This document shows positions 37,915 to 47,440 of a stretch of DNA of 64,000 bases, in pieces. Positions within the stretch are counted from its first letter, which is position 1. Every line of letters begins with the position of its first letter. This stretch comes from Bacteroidota bacterium. Lineage in GTDB: Bacteria > Bacteroidota > Bacteroidia > Bacteroidales > UBA4417. Under the pieces are notes generated by a model. That model was not told where the DNA came from and searched no databases. It saw nothing but the letters and a program-made list of their open reading frames with translations. The stretch is taken from positions 1 through 64,000 of the forward strand of contig JACAAZ010000012.1 in NCBI GenBank assembly GCA_013376995.1, read 5' to 3'. Both the position numbers and the translations under genes were made by a program.

Positions 37915-39972
37915 TTAATGCTGATTAGGTAAGGTGGTTGCAGAGCATGGGCATTTCCCGATTTTAAGGGTATAGGCAAAATCATCTGCCAGGTGAAAAT
38001 ACTTCCTGGTGGTTATATCAACCTGTCCGGCGATGTTAGAAAATATAGTGACCGGCTCCAGTCTTTCCAGGTTGTCGTTACGTATCAGAAAAGCAGTGAA
38101 ACAGTAGCTTCGCCAGGCTTTTAGCCCGGAAATCCTGGCAAAATCCTTATCGTATACAACCGGGGCCACATATTTATCATCATCTCCTGAACTGATTATT
38201 TTACCCTCAGAATTGAAGAGCTCCGGCAATCCCCTGTTAAACCAATAAACTGTTGCATTATGGATCCATCCAACTGAATGTTTTTTATTCTTTTCATTAA
38301 GATAGAAGTTCTCAACCCGGTAATTCTTACCCCTTAAAGTAAGTCCATGAAAAAGCGGGAATCGCCTTGGAATCCATTTCTTTGTGAAATCAACCTGCGA
38401 GCTGAAATCGTGCAAAGGCTTTAAATTATGGCTATATCCATTAGGCAGCATGGTCTCCCAAAACCAGTTAAGCCCGGCACCAGTGTTTCCCATCATATAG
38501 GTAGCCCACAGATTATTATGGAATTGTAGATCTGTAATATTTTCAATTTCAGGGCTCACGTAACTTCCCATTTCCCCGAAAAGAGCCGGTTTCCCCGGTA
38601 TTTTCCTCCTAAGTTTTTTAAGATCTGAATACCTGTCGTAGTTAGTCCTTTTGTTCTGGCCGTAAGCATGAAGATTAATCAAGTCGCAATAAGGAGATCT
38701 CCAGACCCACCATTTGCAATTGTTATCTTTCATGTATGATGCATACGAACCACTGATGAGGTGCTGGTAATTATCATACTCCTTTAATTTTCGGGCCATG
38801 CTGTTGAACCAATGATACATAGCTTTCTGGTTCGAACTGAAATCCCTGGTATTATCAATTTCTGTAAACAGTTCATAAGAGGAAATATGGCTGCTATACC
38901 CCCACCTGGCAGCAATATATCTCAACTTATGACTAAATACCAGGCATGCAGAATCATTTGTAAAGAAGTCAATTGGTTCTTTCACTGATTGAATAAACCT
39001 GTGATAAGGATTTCCGGGCCAATTCCATGAGTCATCCCCAAAATCAGCATGTTGAAGAAGCGTGAACTTTAGGTAAATATCCTTTTGCTCAGCCAATTCT
39101 AAAATCTTATCGATTTCCCAGGCTTGTGCCTGCCGGTTTCCATTGTAATCAAAAGAATTGTTCAATACATCCGGGTTTTCATAGATGCCGGAATATTCCC
39201 ATTCAAACTGAAGCCCGGTAAAATTTATTAATGCAAGGCTGGCTGCATTTCCGCCATTTCTATGGATTTCATTAAAATACTCTGAATAATGTTCACTGAT
39301 GGAGTTATTCACAATCCCCCACCTATACCAATCAGTATTTAAACCTAATGGTATGAAAGGCTCCCCGGATTTTGAAAAAATCATCCCACAGCCTTTTCTT
39401 GAAATATATCCTCCTTTTCCTGATTCGAAGCAATTAAATTGGAGCATCCGGCTCCCGAATTGAAGGAACTCTTCTCCTACTCTGACCTTCAGCTGGCACC
39501 TAAACTTCCAATTCCCGGGCTCCGGAGGAGCAAACCTGATTCTCCAGGAGTAGCCTACGGCTTTTTCAATCCAACAGGGATAAGCCATAGGGGTACAATT
39601 GGCCCTTTCAAAATCACAATAGTAAAATCCATTGACATGATATGCCTTACCAGATTCTGAAGTAAAATCAGCGCTCAGGTCAATAATATCAGGATTATAT
39701 GGATTAATGCCCCCCTTGGAAAACGGAGGAGTCCGGAATTCCCTGATTTTATTTTCGATTAGTTCAGGCAATTTTATTCCAAGTTCGATCTTCTCAAACT
39801 GATAGATTATTGCAGGATCAGGATCCAGAAAAACAACATGCAAACTGTCACTGATAGCACCACCTACCTGAATTGGCTGGTCATCAACAGCCCCAAATGA
39901 CTGATTGGCAAGAATCAAGAATAATGAAGAACTTAAAAAAAGAAATATGGCTAAAACGGCAATTCTCGGCAT
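37915..39972 (-). CDS. DUF5060-containing glycoside hydrolase-like protein (clan GH-A)
   Basis: A 685-residue secreted protein with a signal peptide (IFLFLSSSLFLILANQSFGA). The N-terminal 200 residues form a beta-sandwich like DUF5060 (SWRIRFAPPEPGNWKFRCQLKV). A (beta/alpha)8 domain follows from about 215 (PFIPLGLNTDWYRWG). Candidate acid/base and nucleophile Glu residues are in YELFTEIDN (near 365) and LFGEMGSYV (near 440). The remaining 200 residues form a beta-sandwich. The GH-A acid/base is usually preceded by Asn; here it is Thr. Substrate unknown, probably a plant or algal polysaccharide. No SusC/D pair or regulators are nearby, so it is not a classic PUL. Confidence 0.7.
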   Translation of the reverse strand: MPRIAVLAIFLFLSSSLFLILANQSFGAVDDQPIQVGGAISDSLHVVFLDPDPAIIYQFEKIELGIKLPELIENKIREFRTPPFSKGGINPYNPDIIDLSADFTSESGKAYHVNGFYYCDFERANCTPMAYPCWIEKAVGYSWRIRFAPPEPGNWKFRCQLKVRVGEEFLQFGSRMLQFNCFESGKGGYISRKGCGMIFSKSGEPFIPLGLNTDWYRWGIVNNSISEHYSEYFNEIHRNGGNAASLALINFTGLQFEWEYSGIYENPDVLNNSFDYNGNRQAQAWEIDKILELAEQKDIYLKFTLLQHADFGDDSWNWPGNPYHRFIQSVKEPIDFFTNDSACLVFSHKLRYIAARWGYSSHISSYELFTEIDNTRDFSSNQKAMYHWFNSMARKLKEYDNYQHLISGSYASYMKDNNCKWWVWRSPYCDLINLHAYGQNKRTNYDRYSDLKKLRRKIPGKPALFGEMGSYVSPEIENITDLQFHNNLWATYMMGNTGAGLNWFWETMLPNGYSHNLKPLHDFSSQVDFTKKWIPRRFPLFHGLTLRGKNYRVENFYLNEKNKKHSVGWIHNATVYWFNRGLPELFNSEGKIISSGDDDKYVAPVVYDKDFARISGLKAWRSYCFTAFLIRNDNLERLEPVTIFSNIAGQVDITTRKYFHLADDFAYTLKIGKCPCSATTLPNQH

Positions 39973-40065
39973 GCAGAAATTTTATTTTGACGAAGTAATC
40001 GGTAAACTTCGAAAACTAATCGTTGAAACAGGGTTTCATAAAACTTAGTCTGGGAAGCAATGTTA

Positions 40066-40073
40066 TACCTTTG
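40066..40073 (+). promoter_or_regulatory. Promoter -7 element for the tricorn-like protease gene
   Basis: TACCTTTG lies 54 bp upstream of the ATG at 40127. No TTG was found at the expected distance. Confidence 0.5.
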
Positions 40074-40126
40074 TTTTGCTCAACTGAGCGCCTAATTTAA
40101 TTGATTCGTTTCATAAACATTCTGTC

Positions 40127-43100
40127 ATGACAAAAAAATTAATAGCAGGCTTATTGATCCTGTGCAGTTTCTTACTCGTTTCTGCACAACCTGAAGCGCG
40201 CCTTCTCAGGTTCCCAACCATCCATGGAAACAATGTGATCTTTTCCTATGCCGGAGATCTTTATACCGTTGCCGCAACAGGTGGAACTGCCCGAAAGCTG
40301 ACCAACGATGTGGGCTATGAGATGCTCGCCAAGTTCTCTCCGGATGGTAGCCAGGTAGCATTCACAGCACAGTATGATGGGAATACTGAAGTTTATACTA
40401 TGCCCGCTGAAGGAGGAGTCCCAAAACGGTTGACAATAACCGCAACATTAGGGAGAGATGATATCAGCGACAGAATGGGCCCCAATAACATCGTGATGAC
40501 CTGGTCGCTGGATGGTAAAAGCATTATTTACCGTTCAAGGAAGCAGTCCTTTAATGATTTCCAGGGCCAGCTGTTCTCAGTGCCTGCTAACGGTGGGATG
40601 TCAACAGAATTACCACTGCCTGCCGGTGGTTTTTGTTCCTGGTCACCGGATGGGAAAAAACTGGCATACAACAGGGTTTTTCGCGAATTCCGAACCTGGA
40701 AGTATTACAAGGGTGGAATGGCTGACGACATCTGGATTTATGATTTTGCGACAAAGAAAGTTCAGAACATTACGAACACAAACACTCAGGAGATATTCCC
40801 CATGTGGTTTGGCGATGAGATCTATTTCTGTTCCGATCGCGACCGCACTATGAACCTCTTCTGCTATAACCTGAAATCAGGCCAGACCAGGAAAGTTACC
40901 AACTTCACGGACTACGACATCAAATTCCCATCTGCCGGCGATAACCGGATCATTTTTGAGCAGGCAGGCTATCTCCATATATTTGACATTGCAAGCCAAA
41001 CAACCAGGAAACTTACTATTAACCTGGCGGATGACTTTAACACCAGCCGCTCGGAATTGAAAGATGCCAATCGCTTCCTTGGGGCCGTTAACCCATCGCC
41101 TGATGGAAACCGGATTGTTGCCAGTGCAAGGGGTGATATCTTTTCTGTTCCTGCCAAAGAAGGCATTACCAGAAATCTAACATCTTCAAGCAATGCCCAC
41201 GACCGAGATGCCTACTGGTCTCCAGATGGGAAATGGATTGCTTACCTCTCTGACAGGAATGGAGAATATGAAATCTACATCCAAAAGCAGGATGGAAGCG
41301 AAGCCCCGGTGCAGGTTACCTCAGGTGCCGATACTTATAAATTCAGCCTTTCCTGGTCGCCCGACAGCAAGAAAATCCTTTGGAATGATAAAATGTTGCG
41401 CCTGCAATATGTGGATATTGATTCAAAAAAGGTTACGCTGGTCGACAAATCAAAACTCTGGGAATACCAGGAATTCTGCTGGTCGCCGGATAGTAGATGG
41501 ATTGCCTACAGCCAGCTTTTAACCAACCAGTTCGGTCAGATCGTGCTTTACAATTGTGAAACTGCACAGAAATATGAAATTTCTGACCAATGGTTCAACA
41601 GTGGCCAACCTGCGTTCAGCGCTGATGGCAAGTTCCTGATATTTACCTCTGCAAGATCCTTCGAGCCCATTTACAGCGACGTTGAATGGAATTTCGCCTA
41701 TGAGAACATGTCAAAGATTTACATGGTATCGCTTGCAAAAGATACTCCGTCACCATTTGCACCTACAAATGACGAGGTAAAGCAGGAAGAAACGCCTAAA
41801 GCGGATGCTGATAAGAAAACAGAAACAAATGGGAAATCCACTTCAGGTGGAAAAGGGAAAAAGGATGATGCCAAAGAAAAAAGTCCTGAAGCAGATAAAG
41901 TAACTGTAAAAGTAGATCTTGACGGGATTCAGCAGAGGATCATCGAGCTTCCGGTTAAGCCTTCCAATTACTTTAATATCTGGTCCATCCAGGATAAGGT
42001 CTACTACAATGAACAGACTGATGATGGGTTGGTACTGAAAATGTTTGACCTGAAGGATAAGAAAGAGAACGAACTCGGTTCCGGGATGGTTTTCGATATC
42101 ACTGCCAATGGTAAAAAAATGCTGATCCGCCAGAATAACCGTTTTGCCATGATAGACCTGCCTTCATCAAAGATCAACCTCGACAAATACATTGATATGA
42201 GTGATCTAAAGGTTTGGGTTGATTTCAGGCAGGAATGGAACCAGATTTACGATGAAGCATGGAGGCAGATGAGAGATTTCTTTTATGTGTCGAATATGCA
42301 TGGTGTTGATTGGAAGGCAATGCATGATAAATATGCTGTATTGCTTCCTTATGTGAACAACCGGAATGACCTGACCTACCTGATCGGAGAATTGATCGGT
42401 GAACTAAGTATTGGACATGCCTATATCGGTGGTGGTGAACGCCCACCTATTGAAAGGATCGACCTTGGACTTTTAGGAGCCCGTCTAAGCAAGGATCCTT
42501 CTGGTTATTACAGGATTGACAGCCTGCTCATGGGCCAGAACTGGGATAAATCAATGCGTTCCCCTCTTACAATGATGGGAGTTGGAGCCAATAAAGGAGA
42601 TTTTATCACCTCGGTAAATGGGAAATCAACCAAAGACATGTTGGATATTAACCAGGCCTTCATCAACAGATCAGGCAAGGATGTGGAAATTACTCTGAAC
42701 AGTAAGGCAGAAGAAGGAGGCCGTAAAGTATTGGTTGTTCCTGTTCGTGATGAATCACAGTTATATTATTATACCTGGGTTCAGGACAATATCCGGAAGG
42801 TAAACGAGGCCACCAACAATGAGGTTGGCTATATTCACGTTCCTGATATGGGCGTTGAAGGGCTGAATGAATTTGTCAAATACTTCTATCCCCAACTGGC
42901 TAAAAAGGCCCTGATCATTGACGATCGCGGGAATGGGGGCGGAAATGTTTCGCCCATGCTCATAGAACGCCTGCAACGCGAGATCACCCGATCAAATATG
43001 GCCAGGAATGTAGAGATTCCAAGTCATACTCCACAACAGATGATGCTGGGTCCAAAGGTGTTGCTTGTTAATAATTATTCAGCCTCCGATGGGGATCTCT

Positions 43101-43426
43101 TCCCTTACGGATTTAAGAAACACCAACTGGGAAAAGTGATTGGCACTCGTACCTGGGGCGGTGTTGTTGGAATCAGGGGTTCATTGCCATTTATTGATGG
43201 TGCTGATCTCAGGAAACCTGAATTCGCCTCCTATTCGGCAGATGAAAGCAAATGGATTATCGAAGGTTACGGCGTTGAACCGGATATTGTGATCGACAAT
43301 GATCCTGCCCGTGAATATGCCGGGATAGATGACCAGTTGAATAAAGCCATTGAAGTTATCAAGGACGAACTAAAGAATTACAAGGGTGTACCGGCAATTC
43401 CCACTCCACCGGATAAGAGCAAATAA
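40127..43426 (+). CDS. Tricorn-like S41 family protease with beta-propeller
   Basis: A 1099-residue protein with a signal peptide (LIAGLLILCSFLLVSAQPE). Residues about 25-540 form propeller blades rich in WSPDGKKIAY-type repeats (FCSWSPDGKKLAY, AYWSPDGKWIAYLSDRNGE). A charged linker (about 545-595, many Lys, Glu, Asp) separates them from the second half. That half holds a PDZ domain (GANKGDFITSVNGKSTKDML near 825) and an S41 protease domain with the catalytic Ser in NNYSASDGDLFPY (near 985) and GVVGIRG after it. Tricorn-type proteins degrade peptides to short products; secreted Bacteroidota versions are probably periplasmic peptidases. It ends at a strong terminator. Confidence 0.85.
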   Translation: MTKKLIAGLLILCSFLLVSAQPEARLLRFPTIHGNNVIFSYAGDLYTVAATGGTARKLTNDVGYEMLAKFSPDGSQVAFTAQYDGNTEVYTMPAEGGVPKRLTITATLGRDDISDRMGPNNIVMTWSLDGKSIIYRSRKQSFNDFQGQLFSVPANGGMSTELPLPAGGFCSWSPDGKKLAYNRVFREFRTWKYYKGGMADDIWIYDFATKKVQNITNTNTQEIFPMWFGDEIYFCSDRDRTMNLFCYNLKSGQTRKVTNFTDYDIKFPSAGDNRIIFEQAGYLHIFDIASQTTRKLTINLADDFNTSRSELKDANRFLGAVNPSPDGNRIVASARGDIFSVPAKEGITRNLTSSSNAHDRDAYWSPDGKWIAYLSDRNGEYEIYIQKQDGSEAPVQVTSGADTYKFSLSWSPDSKKILWNDKMLRLQYVDIDSKKVTLVDKSKLWEYQEFCWSPDSRWIAYSQLLTNQFGQIVLYNCETAQKYEISDQWFNSGQPAFSADGKFLIFTSARSFEPIYSDVEWNFAYENMSKIYMVSLAKDTPSPFAPTNDEVKQEETPKADADKKTETNGKSTSGGKGKKDDAKEKSPEADKVTVKVDLDGIQQRIIELPVKPSNYFNIWSIQDKVYYNEQTDDGLVLKMFDLKDKKENELGSGMVFDITANGKKMLIRQNNRFAMIDLPSSKINLDKYIDMSDLKVWVDFRQEWNQIYDEAWRQMRDFFYVSNMHGVDWKAMHDKYAVLLPYVNNRNDLTYLIGELIGELSIGHAYIGGGERPPIERIDLGLLGARLSKDPSGYYRIDSLLMGQNWDKSMRSPLTMMGVGANKGDFITSVNGKSTKDMLDINQAFINRSGKDVEITLNSKAEEGGRKVLVVPVRDESQLYYYTWVQDNIRKVNEATNNEVGYIHVPDMGVEGLNEFVKYFYPQLAKKALIIDDRGNGGGNVSPMLIERLQREITRSNMARNVEIPSHTPQQMMLGPKVLLVNNYSASDGDLFPYGFKKHQLGKVIGTRTWGGVVGIRGSLPFIDGADLRKPEFASYSADESKWIIEGYGVEPDIVIDNDPAREYAGIDDQLNKAIEVIKDELKNYKGVPAIPTPPDKSK

Positions 43427-43447
43427 GCTTAATCAATAAGAGTGCGA

Positions 43448-43480
43448 ACGGAAGCAATAATAATGCTTCCGTTTTTTTTT
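43448..43480 (+). terminator. Rho-independent terminator of the tricorn-like gene
   Basis: ACGGAAGCA (43448-43456) pairs perfectly with TGCTTCCGT (43464-43472) around a 7-nt loop, followed by nine T residues. Confidence 0.9.
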
Positions 43481-43672
43481 AATGTTCCGCTGGTTTCACC
43501 AATTGGACTAGGAAAATTTCAAATCGCTGTAAGGGTAAAATGCGTTTGAATTGTCTTATATGTTGTAATACTGTATTTATAATATCAATTAATCTTCACT
43601 AGTATTTCTGCCCTGAACTGCCCGACGAAATTGGCATTCGATAGAATCTTTAATTATTAATATTCTTTTAGT

Positions 43673-46600
43673 ATGAATTTGATAAAATCAATCATTCTGC
43701 TGGTTTTCCTATCAATTGGAACTATTGTTCCGGCTCAGGCTGTTCATTTAGTGACAAACGAACTCGATAATGGTCCGGGAAGCCTTCGGTACTTGATTTC
43801 ACTGGCAGAGCAGGGTGATACGATTCACTTCGACAATTCCGTAAAAAATGTGGCACTCACATCAGGCCAGATTCAGATTGATAAATCAGTAAGCATTGTT
43901 GGAAATTCCGGGAATATTAAAATTACAAGGGATACTACATCCAGGTTCAGGATATTCGACATTGGAGTTTCCGGGGCAGGAATCAAAGTGATCATCAGAA
44001 ACCTGGATATCATGAATGGTATTACTGATATTGGCGATTCAGAAACAGGTGGTGGTATCAGGATCAATAGTCAGTATGACTCCGTTTTCCTTATTGGATG
44101 TAATATCCGGCAGAACCAGACAGGTTCCCCGGAAAGCCTGAGTTTCTATGTGGGTACAGGAAACGGTGGAGGGATCATGAATAACGGATTCTTATCAATG
44201 GATGATTGCCGGGTTGCGGATAACCTAACAGGCACACCTTTTTTCGGTGGTAATACCGGGGCCGGAGGTGGAATTTTCAATGCGGGCAGGTTGATCCTAA
44301 CAGATTGTTCAATTGAGTTCAACACAACAGGGTTAGGTTGTTTTTGGGCTGAGGAGTCAGGAGCGATTGGAGGTACCGGTGGAAACGGAGGTGGAATCGC
44401 AAATACCGGCAGCTTATTAATTATTTCTTCAAATATTGCTGATAACCTAACAGGAGCAGGAGGTACAGCAGATGCTCAGCATGCTTCAGCAATTGGTGGA
44501 AATGGAGGAGCCGGCGGCGGTATCTTTAATCTTGGCACAATGGAATTATTGAATGATCGAATCTCTGGTAATAAGACCGGGAACGGAGGAAATGCTAATG
44601 GCTGGCATGAATTTTCCTTTGGCGGAGATGGCGGAAAAGGCGGGGGTTGTTATAATACAGGAACCTGCAGGATGGTTAATTGTTTTATCCAGGAAAATGA
44701 AAGCGGGGAAGGCGAATTAACATCTAACGAAAGCGGAAATGGTGGAAACGGCGGAGGATTTTATAACAACCATATTACTAAAATCATTAATTGCCTTTTC
44801 AGTGCCAATAAAACCGGGAATAACCCAGCAGGTTCACAATCAGGCTACCCCGGGAATGGTGCAGGTATTTTTAATTCCACTCCTTCCGTTTCGCTTGACA
44901 TAATTAACTCAACAATAAGCGGAAATACAATCCCACTTAGCTGTCATTCCGGCCAGGGCGGAGGATTGTTCAACGAATCAAATTACTCCCATATTCAAAA
45001 CTCCATATTCTATAATAATTCTGTAAACCAAACTATCCCCAGTGACATCAAAGGGTTGTTCATATCGAGGTATTCGCTGATAGGTACAGTTGAAGGCAGT
45101 TTTCAACATGATACAACCTGTATTTATTATACCGATCCTTTATTTATTAGTTATCCCTATGACTTCAGACTTCAGTCAGGCAGTCCTGCAATCAATGCTG
45201 CCAACCCCGATACAGCGAACCTGGGCCTTCCTTTAACTGACATAGGCCTTAGGCCAAGAATTGTAAGGGATACCCTTGATATTGGAGCCTATGAAAGACA
45301 AATTGCTGAAAACGACAACATTTATCTGCAGCCTGAGCATATTACTTTTCCAACCATTGAAGTAGGTTCATTTGCATCAGGCAACATGAATCTCATAATT
45401 ACCGGGGAACACCCGGCTATTATAGATTCCATCACTTCGAGTGATGATTTCAGGTTACAAATTCCCGGACAAACAAGTTGGTCAACCAGGCTCTGCAATC
45501 TAAATCTTCCGCCAGGTGCTCATCCTGTCAATATTCGTTTTCAGCCTTTTCACTCTGGCTCTTATGAATATTACATTCAACTATATTACCATGATGATTC
45601 CGTTTCCAAAACAACAGGTATATACGTGAGCGGGGCAGCAGAATATTGCAATGCACTGTCTGGTGACATACTTCAGGATACTACATGGCAGGATTGCATA
45701 ACCCTGGTAGGAAATGTGAAAGTGAAAAAATCCTTTACCCTTCACATTGCCCCGGGTACTAAGGTCAAGGCTGCCGGCCCTTATGAAATCCAGGTAGACG
45801 GTATGATCCTTGCCTCCGGTACTGCAAGCCAGCCAATTGAATTCTCAGGCATTTCATTGAATGATACGCTTAATATTTCCTGGAATGGGATCCACCTGCG
45901 GAAACCTACAAACGAACTTTACTCAACATATTCATTTTTAGATTATTGTACCATCAGAGATGTGAATAAACAGACAGGGTCAGGGGCAATTTACCTGGAA
46001 TATAACCACCTGCCAGGTTTGATTGATATAAGTAACTGCCAGTTTGAAAATAACAGGACCACTTCCCCATTAACTGGAGGTGCAGCTATCTTTAAGCATG
46101 ATGGTGAGAAATGCAATCTCAGTATCACCAATACAATATTCAGAAATAATTCGGCCATTCTGGGCGGAGGAGCATATTTCTCAGATGCCGAAGGCACCGA
46201 TAACGTGACGACTATAACAAACAGCCTTTTCAATCATAACAGTTGCGCCTCAGGAAATGCAGGTTCAGCTCTTGCAGGTGCATACTCTGATAAACTCACG
46301 AATTGCACATTCTTCGGTAACCCTTATCCATCAATAACCGGCAACAACGTTATCATCCAAAACTGCCTCTTCTGGCCATCGGAAGTGAATTCAACAAACC
46401 TGGTTAACGCACAGGTATCCTATTCAAATATTGGGATGGGTTACCCTGATTTTGCAGATACAAGCCAATACGATTATCATCTCTTGCCTGCCTCATACGC
46501 CATTGATGCAGGAAATCCTGCTACAATAACTGTATCGGCTGACCTTGATGGCAATCCCAGGATCTCCGGGCCTATTATTGACCTGGGATGTTTTGAATAC

Positions 46601-47209
46601 CAAAGGGTATATCAGCAATTGATCGAAGTCCTCCCGGAATCATTGGATCTTTATACTACCCTGAATAAGGAAGTTTTTTTATTTAACATGGTTATCCGGA
46701 ACAAAGGAATTGAGCCATTAACTATTGATTCTATATGCCTGCCGGCCGGGTTTTGGCTGAACGACTCGCATGATGGTTGGGCGAATCCGCTAAAAGGACT
46801 TATTATTGGGCCTAACAGTTTAAGTATGCCTGTTGTGAGATTCTTACCCGATAAAGATACAGTGTACTCTGGATACATAACATTCTATAGTAATTCTCAA
46901 ATTGACAGCATACTCAGCATATCTGTCCACGGCCATGTATCGCCTTCAGGTATTAGCGATCAGGAGGCAACCGGAAATGACTTCACCATTTCGCCAAACC
47001 CAACAACGGGTTTCGTTTCTTTTTGCCGGTTGACAAATGTGAAACAACTCGAAATCGCTGACATGAAAGGAATTGTTCAACTTGCCATCCCTCTGTGGAA
47101 ACCTAAAGAAACAGCAACTGTTGACCTGCGTAAACTAAATAAAGGAATGTACCTGGTTAAGCTCATATTTGATGATAAAATTGTTACAAGAAAATTGATA
47201 TTACAGTAA
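43673..47209 (+). CDS. Large beta-helix surface protein with T9SS sorting domain
   Basis: A 1178-residue exported protein with a signal peptide (IILLVFLSIGTIVPAQAVH). Residues about 50-480 hold parallel beta-helix turns with repeated Gly/Asn-rich coils such as GNGGGI and GGNGGGIANTGSL. Two choice-of-anchor-Q-like segments (INAANPDTANLGLPLTDIGLR near 500 and IDAGNPATITVSADLDGNPR near 940) end the two halves. The last 80 residues are a T9SS type A sorting domain (GISDQEATGNDFTISPNPTTGFVSF, LRKLNKGMYLVKLIFDDKIVTRKLILQ). Likely a surface adhesin or polysaccharide-binding protein exported by the GldKLMN system. The ligand is unknown. Confidence 0.85.
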   Translation: MNLIKSIILLVFLSIGTIVPAQAVHLVTNELDNGPGSLRYLISLAEQGDTIHFDNSVKNVALTSGQIQIDKSVSIVGNSGNIKITRDTTSRFRIFDIGVSGAGIKVIIRNLDIMNGITDIGDSETGGGIRINSQYDSVFLIGCNIRQNQTGSPESLSFYVGTGNGGGIMNNGFLSMDDCRVADNLTGTPFFGGNTGAGGGIFNAGRLILTDCSIEFNTTGLGCFWAEESGAIGGTGGNGGGIANTGSLLIISSNIADNLTGAGGTADAQHASAIGGNGGAGGGIFNLGTMELLNDRISGNKTGNGGNANGWHEFSFGGDGGKGGGCYNTGTCRMVNCFIQENESGEGELTSNESGNGGNGGGFYNNHITKIINCLFSANKTGNNPAGSQSGYPGNGAGIFNSTPSVSLDIINSTISGNTIPLSCHSGQGGGLFNESNYSHIQNSIFYNNSVNQTIPSDIKGLFISRYSLIGTVEGSFQHDTTCIYYTDPLFISYPYDFRLQSGSPAINAANPDTANLGLPLTDIGLRPRIVRDTLDIGAYERQIAENDNIYLQPEHITFPTIEVGSFASGNMNLIITGEHPAIIDSITSSDDFRLQIPGQTSWSTRLCNLNLPPGAHPVNIRFQPFHSGSYEYYIQLYYHDDSVSKTTGIYVSGAAEYCNALSGDILQDTTWQDCITLVGNVKVKKSFTLHIAPGTKVKAAGPYEIQVDGMILASGTASQPIEFSGISLNDTLNISWNGIHLRKPTNELYSTYSFLDYCTIRDVNKQTGSGAIYLEYNHLPGLIDISNCQFENNRTTSPLTGGAAIFKHDGEKCNLSITNTIFRNNSAILGGGAYFSDAEGTDNVTTITNSLFNHNSCASGNAGSALAGAYSDKLTNCTFFGNPYPSITGNNVIIQNCLFWPSEVNSTNLVNAQVSYSNIGMGYPDFADTSQYDYHLLPASYAIDAGNPATITVSADLDGNPRISGPIIDLGCFEYQRVYQQLIEVLPESLDLYTTLNKEVFLFNMVIRNKGIEPLTIDSICLPAGFWLNDSHDGWANPLKGLIIGPNSLSMPVVRFLPDKDTVYSGYITFYSNSQIDSILSISVHGHVSPSGISDQEATGNDFTISPNPTTGFVSFCRLTNVKQLEIADMKGIVQLAIPLWKPKETATVDLRKLNKGMYLVKLIFDDKIVTRKLILQ

Positions 47210-47313
47210 ATTCTATGATTGACCACTAACCGCAATTGAAAAGCTTTCTTTCAAAAAAGCTGATGAATATTTAAAAATATCTCAAATGGGATTCGCAGGT
47301 AAACAATAAACAC

Positions 47314-47321
47314 TACTTTTG
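47314..47321 (+). promoter_or_regulatory. Promoter -7 element for the MgtE-N/NRAMP operon
   Basis: TACTTTTG. A TSS near 47328 gives a leader of about 110 nt before the preferred start at 47441. Confidence 0.5.
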
Positions 47322-47350
47322 CCACGAAAATTTCACCCAAAATGGACGAA

Positions 47351-47390
47351 GGCCCTGATTTATACCGAAAATTAACCTGATTTCAGGGTC
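47351..47390 (+). promoter_or_regulatory. Leader hairpin of the MgtE-N/NRAMP operon
   Basis: GGCCCTGA (47351-47358) pairs with TCAGGGTC (47383-47390), 8 bp including one G-U, around a 24-nt loop. It sits in the leader of a predicted metal-uptake operon. It is not an M-box or any riboswitch I recognise. Confidence 0.35.
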
Positions 47391-47440
47391 AGTAGGCAAT
47401 GCCTGCGTTCTCCCTGGAACAAAACATGGAGGATGCTTTT

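Noticed and set aside
37915-39972. Polysaccharide utilisation locus around the GH-like gene
   Set aside because: No SusC/SusD pair, sulfatase or regulator lies next to it; it is a single gene.
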